Source: an uncultured Bacteroidales bacterium (GTDB lineage: Bacteria > Bacteroidota > Bacteroidia > Bacteroidales > Bacteroidaceae). From it: a stretch of 58,995 bases of DNA. The notes under the pieces are model-generated. The model was not told the origin of the DNA and made no database searches. It was given only the letters and a program-made list of their open reading frames with translations. Shown here in pieces: positions 53,775 through 58,995 of the stretch. Position 1 is the stretch's first letter; the number at the start of each line of letters is the position of its first letter. The position numbers were made by a program, and so were the translations under genes. The stretch spans positions 1 through 58,995 of the forward strand of contig CASFRV010000012.1 in assembly GCA_949297215.1 (NCBI GenBank), given 5' to 3'.

Positions 53775-55292
53775 TTAGTAAACAGAAATCGTGTGGAGCA
53801 GGGGGCAGGCCTTGCTGTCGGTGATGGTGATGCGCAATGCTTTCGTCTCGAAACCGCTGCCGTACGAGGTCGTGCTGCCGTTCAGGGGGATGATGCGTTT
53901 GTAGCCCACGGTGGTGCGCTCTACGTTTGCGGCGCGTTCGGTCCAAGTCTGGCCGTCGGTTGTGGTTTCAATCTTGAAGCCCTTGATGCGCTGGCCTTTG
54001 CGGATGTATTCCTGCAAGGAAACGTAGTGGATAAAGAGCGGGTTGTCCCACGTCAGGGTGATGGTGGCCGTCTTTGTGCCGTCGTTGGTGGCCCAATAGG
54101 TGTCTTTGTCGCCATCGGTCAGGTTGGCGGCCACATAGGTGCGGTTGCTGCCGGCCGTGCGCTCTTCCGAGACGGTCACGGTGGCCTGCTGGGCCAGGTC
54201 GGTGCCCAGGCGCTGCTTCAGCAGGTTGCCCAGGTTGCTCAGGCACGTCACGGTGGCCTGGGGCAGCGAGCCCGATCTGTCGGGCGGCATGTTCAGGATG
54301 AGCGTGGCGTTGCGGCCCACGGTTTCCAGATACATCTGGAAAAGACGTTCGGGCGTCTGGGGCGACTCGCCTTGGTGCCAGAACCAGCCGGAGTTGGTTC
54401 CTTTGGCGTCGCTCTCGCCCGGCAGCCAGAACCAGCCGTCCTCCGAGCCGTACATGCCGTTGCTTTCAGGGGCTGTGCCGCGGTTTTCGGTCGACCAGTT
54501 GGTCTGGCCGGCCCATCCGGCCTCGTTGCCAATCCAGCGTGCTTCGCCGCCGACGCCCCACAGGACGCAGTTGGGACAAACTTTGTGGACGGAGTCGCGC
54601 AGGTTGGGGATGTCGTAGTAATAGCTGTTGTCGACGTTGCGTGTGCCGCCTTGGCCGCCGTAGTAGCCGCTGCCGCCCTGGGCGCCGTCGAACCACATTT
54701 CAAACTGGTCGGTGCCATACTGTGCCAGCTCGGCGCATTGGGCCAGGAACACTTCGTTCACGTAGCGCGGCGTGCCGTAGAGGGCGCTGTTGCGGTCCCA
54801 CGGCGAGATGTAGAAGCCATACTTCATGCCGAGGTCCTTGGCGGCTGCGGCAAAGTCGCGCGGGATGTTGGTCTGCGGGCCGTAGGTACCACCGCTGCGG
54901 GTCACGTTGTGGTCGGTGGTCTTGGTGGGCCACAGGCAGAAACCGTCGTGGTGCTTCACCACGGCGATGCCGCCCTTCATGCCGGCGGCCTTGACGGCTT
55001 CGAGCCACTGGCGCGGGTTGGGCGCGGCCGTGGGGTTAAAGGTGGTTTCGGCTTCGTCGCCGTTGCCCCACTCCAAGCCCGTGTAGGTGTTCATGCCGTA
55101 GTGGAAAAAGGCGTAGAATTCCGTTTCCTGCCATAACATCTGGCGTTCGCTGGGGAGGGGCTGTACCGGTACCGGCTCGTTGTCCGGGTTGGCAAGGCTC
55201 TGTTGCACAATGGCAAAGTCGCCCTGGGCCAAGCCGACGAGCGGAAGCCCCGACAGACCGATTGTGCAAAGCACTTTCGTAAATCTTTTCAT
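53775..55292 (-). CDS. GH29 alpha-L-fucosidase with F5/8-type domain
   Basis: 505 residues with a signal peptide ending near LPLVGLAQG. The GH29 barrel shows HHDGFCLWPT, YGFYISPWDRN and the nucleophile D202 in FEMWFDGAQGG. Residues beyond ~375 form a discoidin (F5/8 type C) sugar-binding domain (YVAANLTDGDKDTYWATNDG, then IHYVSLQEYI). It releases terminal L-fucose, here most likely alpha-1,3/4 or 1,2-linked fucose of host glycans, which is inference. First gene of the leftward glycan unit, with GH16 following after 12 bases. No SusC/D pair or regulator is adjacent. Confidence 0.93.
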   Translation of the reverse strand: MKRFTKVLCTIGLSGLPLVGLAQGDFAIVQQSLANPDNEPVPVQPLPSERQMLWQETEFYAFFHYGMNTYTGLEWGNGDEAETTFNPTAAPNPRQWLEAVKAAGMKGGIAVVKHHDGFCLWPTKTTDHNVTRSGGTYGPQTNIPRDFAAAAKDLGMKYGFYISPWDRNSALYGTPRYVNEVFLAQCAELAQYGTDQFEMWFDGAQGGSGYYGGQGGTRNVDNSYYYDIPNLRDSVHKVCPNCVLWGVGGEARWIGNEAGWAGQTNWSTENRGTAPESNGMYGSEDGWFWLPGESDAKGTNSGWFWHQGESPQTPERLFQMYLETVGRNATLILNMPPDRSGSLPQATVTCLSNLGNLLKQRLGTDLAQQATVTVSEERTAGSNRTYVAANLTDGDKDTYWATNDGTKTATITLTWDNPLFIHYVSLQEYIRKGQRIKGFKIETTTDGQTWTERAANVERTTVGYKRIIPLNGSTTSYGSGFETKALRITITDSKACPLLHTISVY

Positions 55293-55324
55293 GTGTATAA
55301 ACGTTAGCGTGAAATTTCAACTTC

Positions 55325-55346
55325 CAAATGTACGCATAAAATGCGT
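55325..55346 (-). promoter_or_regulatory. Promoter of the GH29-GH16 unit with small palindrome
   Basis: Minus-strand TACATTTG (55325-55332), followed upstream by the inverted repeat CGCATAAAATGCG (55334-55346), a possible regulator site. Confidence 0.55.
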
Positions 55347-55434
55347 GCGGACGTAATTTTTACGGCCACTATATGTTGTAAAACATAAAATTGGGACGGT
55401 TCGGGGCGTTTTTGCTCTGTTTTCCGCTCTTTTT

Positions 55435-57366
55435 TCAATGGCCCGTGGCCGTGGCGGCGTCCTCGCCGGCGGGGCTGGCGGTGGGGGCTTTCTTGCAGCG
55501 TTCGTAGAGGGCCTTGTAGAAGCGGTGGCGCGTGAGCGTGGCGGCACAGCCAATGATGATGAGCTTCGAGCGGGCGCGGGTCATGGCCACGTTCATGCGC
55601 CGCAGGTCGCTCAGGAAGCCAATCTGCCCCGCGTCGTTGGCGCGCACGAGGCTCACCAGCACGACGTCGCGCTCCTGCCCCTGAAAGGCGTCCACCGTGT
55701 TGACGGTGATGGCGGGCAGCAGGGGGCGCAGCGCGTCGTAGCGGCGGATGATGCTGCGCAGATACTGCACCTGGGCGCGATAGGGCGAGATGATGCCGAT
55801 GTCGGCGCGCTCGCTCACGAGGCGGGCCCGCCCGATGCGCTCCACGTAGGCGGCGAGCGTGTCGAGCGTGAGCCGTGCCTCGGCCTTGTTGACGCGGCCG
55901 AAGTTGCGCCCCACGAACGTTTCGCGGAAGCTGTCGCCCTCCGTCGGGCTGTCGAGGCTTTCCGACGTGTCGACCCACACGAGGGGCTCGTCCATGTCGT
56001 CGAGCAGGCTGCGGTGGCTCACCTCGGGCGCGGCCACCAGGCGGCCGCCGTAGAACCACTCCGAGGGGAAGCGCATGAGCGTCTCGTTCATGCGGTATTG
56101 CACCGTGAGCAGGCGGACGCACTCGGGCTTCGTTTCGGCTATCTGCTCCATGAGCGTGTGGCCCAGTCCGCCGCGCATGGCTTCGGGACACTTCACGGTG
56201 GGCGGTAGCTGGCAGTGGTCGCCGGCCAGCACGACGCGGTCGGCCTTTTGCAGGGCTATCCAGCAGGCGGCTTCGAGGGCCTGGGCCGCCTCGTCGATGA
56301 AAAGCGTGTGGAAGCGGTGGCCCGCCAGCAGCTGGTGGGCACTGCCGGCCAGCGTGCAGGCCACGACGCGCGCCCCGTCGAACAGGGCGTGGCGTATGCG
56401 CAGCTCGAGCTCGTCGGCCTTCTCGCGCAGGCGCGCCAGTTTCTGGTGGTGCGAGGCCTGGCGGCTCTTGCGCGGCAGCGAGCGGAGCTGTCGCAGCGAT
56501 CGGCGCACGGCCCACAGCGCGGGGTAGTCGGGGTGGGCCTCGAAGCGGCGCTCGTAGGTCGAGGCCAGCATCTTTTCCGTCACGCGCGTGGGATTGCCTA
56601 TGCGCAGCACGGCCACGCCGCGGTCGGCGAGCTGTTCCGAAATCCAGTCGACGGCTGTGTTGCTTTGGGCACACACCATCACCTGAGGCTCGCGGCGCAA
56701 CACTTCGCAGACGGCTTCGACGAGCGTCGTCGTTTTCCCCGTTCCGGGCGGGCCGTGCACCACGCTCACGTCGCGTGCCCTGAGCACGTCGTTCACGGCG
56801 GCCTCCTGCGCCGCGTTGAGCCACGGCAGGCTCACCGGCTGTGTCTGCACGGGGCGGGCCGTCGGGGCCGCCGTGTGAAACAGGTCGCGCAGCTCGGCCA
56901 GACGGTCGCCCTTGGCAGCGATGACGCGATCCAGGGCGCTGAACATCAGGCGGTACGTCGTTTCGTCGAAATGGAGCTGCACGCCCGGGCGGTCGGCCTC
57001 TTGGAGCCGGGCCAAGGCGGCTTCGGACGGCAGTACCACCACCATGCGTCCCTCCTCGGCAAAGCTCACCGTGCCCGTGAAGTTGAGATAGTGGATGCCG
57101 CCGGCTCCGTCTTCGTCGAAGAAGGCCACGCTGCGGCCGTACTCGAAGCAGTGTTCCACGCCCTCCTCTTCGCGGCGGACAATCTCTACGACGAAGCGGT
57201 CGAGCGAGTTGTAGTAGCTGCGGCCCAGCGCCACCGAGCGCCAGCATTCGCCCCGCCGCGCCAGGCGGTCGAGGCCCATCGTCTCGGTGGCCCGGCGAAA
57301 GGCCGCCTTCTCATATTCGTATTCCAGCTTGAGCAGTTCGCGCTGGCGTGTCAGCGATAAGTTCAT
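55435..57366 (-). CDS. UPF1/IGHMBP2-like superfamily 1 DNA/RNA helicase
   Basis: 643 residues. An N-terminal ~180-residue domain precedes the SF1B motor: Walker [11 protein letters not shown], motif Ia VMVCAQSNTAVDW, motif II LFIDEAAQALE, motif III VLAGDHCQLPPT, motif IV region RLLTVQYRMNETLM, motif V VNTVDAFQGQERDVV and motif VI NVAMTRARSKLI. Bacteroidetes relatives are single-gene core helicases of unknown cellular role, with DNA/RNA 5'-3' unwinding inferred from the family. The stop lies in a C-terminal Ala/Thr-rich tail. It follows the 209-residue OM protein gene by 22 bases. Confidence 0.93.
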   Translation of the reverse strand: MNLSLTRQRELLKLEYEYEKAAFRRATETMGLDRLARRGECWRSVALGRSYYNSLDRFVVEIVRREEEGVEHCFEYGRSVAFFDEDGAGGIHYLNFTGTVSFAEEGRMVVVLPSEAALARLQEADRPGVQLHFDETTYRLMFSALDRVIAAKGDRLAELRDLFHTAAPTARPVQTQPVSLPWLNAAQEAAVNDVLRARDVSVVHGPPGTGKTTTLVEAVCEVLRREPQVMVCAQSNTAVDWISEQLADRGVAVLRIGNPTRVTEKMLASTYERRFEAHPDYPALWAVRRSLRQLRSLPRKSRQASHHQKLARLREKADELELRIRHALFDGARVVACTLAGSAHQLLAGHRFHTLFIDEAAQALEAACWIALQKADRVVLAGDHCQLPPTVKCPEAMRGGLGHTLMEQIAETKPECVRLLTVQYRMNETLMRFPSEWFYGGRLVAAPEVSHRSLLDDMDEPLVWVDTSESLDSPTEGDSFRETFVGRNFGRVNKAEARLTLDTLAAYVERIGRARLVSERADIGIISPYRAQVQYLRSIIRRYDALRPLLPAITVNTVDAFQGQERDVVLVSLVRANDAGQIGFLSDLRRMNVAMTRARSKLIIIGCAATLTRHRFYKALYERCKKAPTASPAGEDAATATGH

Positions 57367-57388
57367 GTGCAGGCTGTGGCTGTCGGGG

Positions 57389-58018
57389 TTAATAGACGTC
57401 GGGGCTCGACGAGCGCTCCACGCTCACCTGCACCGAGGCGTTGCGCCCCAGTTTGAAGTCGAGCATGGCGCCAATGCGGTCGCCGCCCGGCCGCCAGAAC
57501 AGGGGGAAAGCCTTTCCGCCCGGCCACTTGTGGCGCGGGAAGAAGCTCTTCGTGCCGTAGGCATAGACGCTCACGGCGTCCGTCAGCCGGTAGGCCAGGG
57601 TGGCGGCCACGCCGCCTTCGGTGAGGCGCAGCGGGCCCCAGTCCCAGTTGTCGGCGTAGACGCCGGCGGCCACCGATAGGCGGTCGGTCAGGGGCAGGGC
57701 ATAGGCAAAGGCCGCGCTCTGGCCGAAGCCCACGCCCTTCAGCGCCCCTTTGCCAAAGCCCACCGAGAGGCTCATCGAAAATTGTGCGTTGAAGCCCTCG
57801 TGCAGCCACCACGACGCGCTGCTGCCGTCGCGCCAGAACGGGTCGGTGGCGTCGAAACCCGGAGCGCGCAGCAGAAAGGCAGGCTCCTCTTCGGCCGGGA
57901 GCGGGGCGAGCGAGTCGGCCGCGGCGGCGGGCAGGCCGTGGTCGCCGTCGGAGGCGTCCACCTGGGCCGCCAGCGATGCCGGCAGCAGGCAGAGCAGGGA
58001 GAACAAGAGTTTTTTCAT
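57389..58018 (-). CDS. Putative outer-membrane beta-barrel protein
   Basis: 209 residues with a signal peptide (MKKLLFSLLCLLPASLAAQ), an acidic, low-complexity stretch (~20-55), and about eight amphipathic strands rich in Gly and aromatics (FSMSLSVGFGKGALKGVGFG, VSVYAYGTKSFFPRHKW), consistent with a small barrel or a periplasmic beta protein. The last residues are SSSPDVY, so the classical terminal Phe is missing. No recognised family. It is the first gene of a unit with the helicase, starting at ATG 58018. An in-frame extension to 58150 precedes the promoter. Confidence 0.7.
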   Translation of the reverse strand: MKKLLFSLLCLLPASLAAQVDASDGDHGLPAAAADSLAPLPAEEEPAFLLRAPGFDATDPFWRDGSSASWWLHEGFNAQFSMSLSVGFGKGALKGVGFGQSAAFAYALPLTDRLSVAAGVYADNWDWGPLRLTEGGVAATLAYRLTDAVSVYAYGTKSFFPRHKWPGGKAFPLFWRPGGDRIGAMLDFKLGRNASVQVSVERSSSPDVY

Positions 58019-58083
58019 TGCATACAGGGCGGTTCGGCCGAGGCTTCCGCAGGCGTTTGCGTGCCCCGGCCCCGCATCAAGAG

Positions 58084-58091
58084 CAAAGGTA
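58084..58091 (-). promoter_or_regulatory. Promoter of the barrel protein-helicase unit
   Basis: Minus-strand TACCTTTG, 66 bases before ATG 58018. Confidence 0.65.
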
Positions 58092-58408
58092 GGCGTTTTT
58101 TCGCGCCCGCACAGCCGCCTTGGCTCATTTTTGCCCATTTTAACCCGCATCCATGCCCCGCAGCGCAGCAGTGCCCGGCGGCCGTCATCAGGCCGGGGCA
58201 GGGCACCCCAATGCGGCGCGGCGCTCCTTTTTTAACACGGAGAATCGATTATTTTCGAGCGCATCGCCCGACGCTCGCAAATGAGCGAAAATCAGAAACG
58301 CCTGACAATGAAGCACATCCGCGCGAAGCCCCGCCGCTCGGAAGCCTAAAAACGCCATTTTCGCCACTATATGGCACAAATCGGGGCCAATTTTCACCCC
58401 GAAAGTGC

Positions 58409-58530
58409 CCATGGATCGGAAAATCCATGGGATGGAATCGCAAATCCAAGGGATGGATCGGCGATTCCATGGGATGGATCGACAAAACCATGGGATGGAT
58501 CGGCGAAACCATGGGATGGATCGGCCCGAA
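58409..58530 (+). repeat. 21-bp CCATGG minisatellite, five copies
   Basis: Units of CCATGGGATGGATCGGCGAA plus one base start at 58425, 58446, 58467, 58488 and 58509, with a 16-base degenerate unit at 58409. The last half of the unit varies most. The period keeps a PWDGSA-type frame open, but there is no gene context. Confidence 0.9.
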
Positions 58531-58682
58531 CATCCCGCCCCGCCGCCTTTCCAACGCTAAAAAGCGGCGCAACCCGCCCGTCCGCTTTAACGGTTTGCCA
58601 TATAGCGCACAAGGTGCGCGAGGGTGTGGAAGCACGGGGCGAGCCGTATGTGCAGGGGCGGCATGAACTACGCCACTCCACA

Positions 58683-58929
58683 GGCGGGCATCCCGCCGCA
58701 GGGGCGGCCTCGAAGAGGCCCGGCTATGAGTAACCGCGGGTGGAGCGCAGCGGAACCCGCGGTACGGACACGCCCAAGGAAAAGAGCCTCGAAGAGGCGT
58801 TTATGCCGCAAGCCGACACGGGCATAACGACCTCTTCGAGGCCGATCCCTCGCGGTGTGATTTCGTGCCGCGGGTGATATTCCGCCGCAAGGGAAATCCG
58901 CCACGTAGAGACGCGATTCATCGCGTCTC
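58683..58929. repeat. Hairpin-rich element with CCTCGAAGAGG copies
   Basis: Stems: GGCGGG/CCCGCC (58683-58697), CCGCGGGT/ACCCGCGG (58734-58762) and GAGACGCGA/TCGCGTCTC (58908-58929). CCTCGAAGAGG occurs at 58709 and 58789 and inverted at 58832. Probably a dispersed non-coding element. Confidence 0.65.
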
Positions 58930-58995
58930 ACCCGCTCGGGGCGACAGCCCCGCCACGACATTCTACCCACGCGTGCGCGGTTTGCTTGTTTTGCG

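Larger units (their letters stand above)
58100..58995. other. Gene-free repeat-rich region at the right edge
   Basis: About 900 bases with no supportable gene. It contains GC-rich non-coding DNA (58100-58400), the 21-bp CCATGG minisatellite (58409-58530), and a run of hairpins with CCTCGAAGAGG repeats (58683-58929). Open frames on either strand arise from the 21-bp period and base skew. Confidence 0.7.

Noticed and set aside
58668-58970. 100-codon open frame on the minus strand at the right edge
   Set aside because: Falls inside the hairpin-rich repeat. It has Arg/Gly-rich composition with no domain and no promoter.

Overview
The window is a piece of a high-GC chromosome from the order Bacteroidales, most likely Prevotellaceae-like. 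The genus cannot be fixed from the sequence alone. Three things point there. Nearly every transcription unit starts at a TAnnTTTG -7 box, often with TTTG 19-21 bases upstream, which is the Bacteroidetes sigma-ABfr promoter. Start codons lack Shine-Dalgarno sequences. Two secreted proteins end in type IX secretion (T9SS) sorting domains, and the sulfatase is of the Ser type. Most genes are core housekeeping genes, separated by unusually GC-rich, hairpin-rich and repeat-rich intergenic DNA.

Layout, left to right. 1-3224: lipoproteins and rsmI on the minus strand, divergent from an AI-2E family permease. 3308-5077: tRNA-Lys, a HEPN/nucleotidyltransferase toxin-antitoxin pair whose HEPN gene is frameshifted, and rplU-rpmA. 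5256-14945: alaS, a flavin reductase, TetR and MerR regulators, radA, an FAD dehydrogenase and a sugar-nucleotide type nucleotidyltransferase. 15176-21803: a small outer-membrane protein, maeB, a GNAT acetyltransferase, an AAE-family transporter and rplS. 22539-26184: an unrecognised cluster of a two-TM protein, a 44-residue membrane microprotein translationally coupled to a compact cytoplasmic GH13 enzyme, and a secreted Sel1/zinc-motif protein. 26318-30088: umuD and umuC, split by an acetyltransferase, a Nudix hydrolase and a GNAT gene.

30168-36167: cdsA-ftsH-rsfS, tRNA-Gln, tRNA-Ser and folA-thyA. 37252-42988: an NOP2/RsmF-like methyltransferase, prmA, a DUF4143 ATPase, purA and a Fur-family gene. 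43103-47168: an AT-rich, probably acquired operon of secreted proteins (papain-like protease, S74/tail-fibre-like T9SS protein, small T9SS protein). 47462-48495: a PerR-like regulator with rubrerythrin, a peroxide-defence operon. 48677-55292: a fucosidase (GH29), GH16 endo-glycanase and Ser-type sulfatase cluster for a fucosylated, sulfated glycan such as mucin. 55435-58018: a UPF1/IGHMBP2-like helicase and an outer-membrane protein.

The most unusual signal is in the intergenic DNA. A composite repeat recurs at three loci: a conserved TAATGACA...GCGGAAAAA head, followed about 300 bases later by 21-bp minisatellites. There are also an 85-bp tandem repeat whose hairpin stems differ in sequence but stay paired, an 84-bp tandem repeat that multiplies a promoter in front of the rsmF-like gene, and a 23-bp five-copy array upstream of the DUF4143 ATPase.
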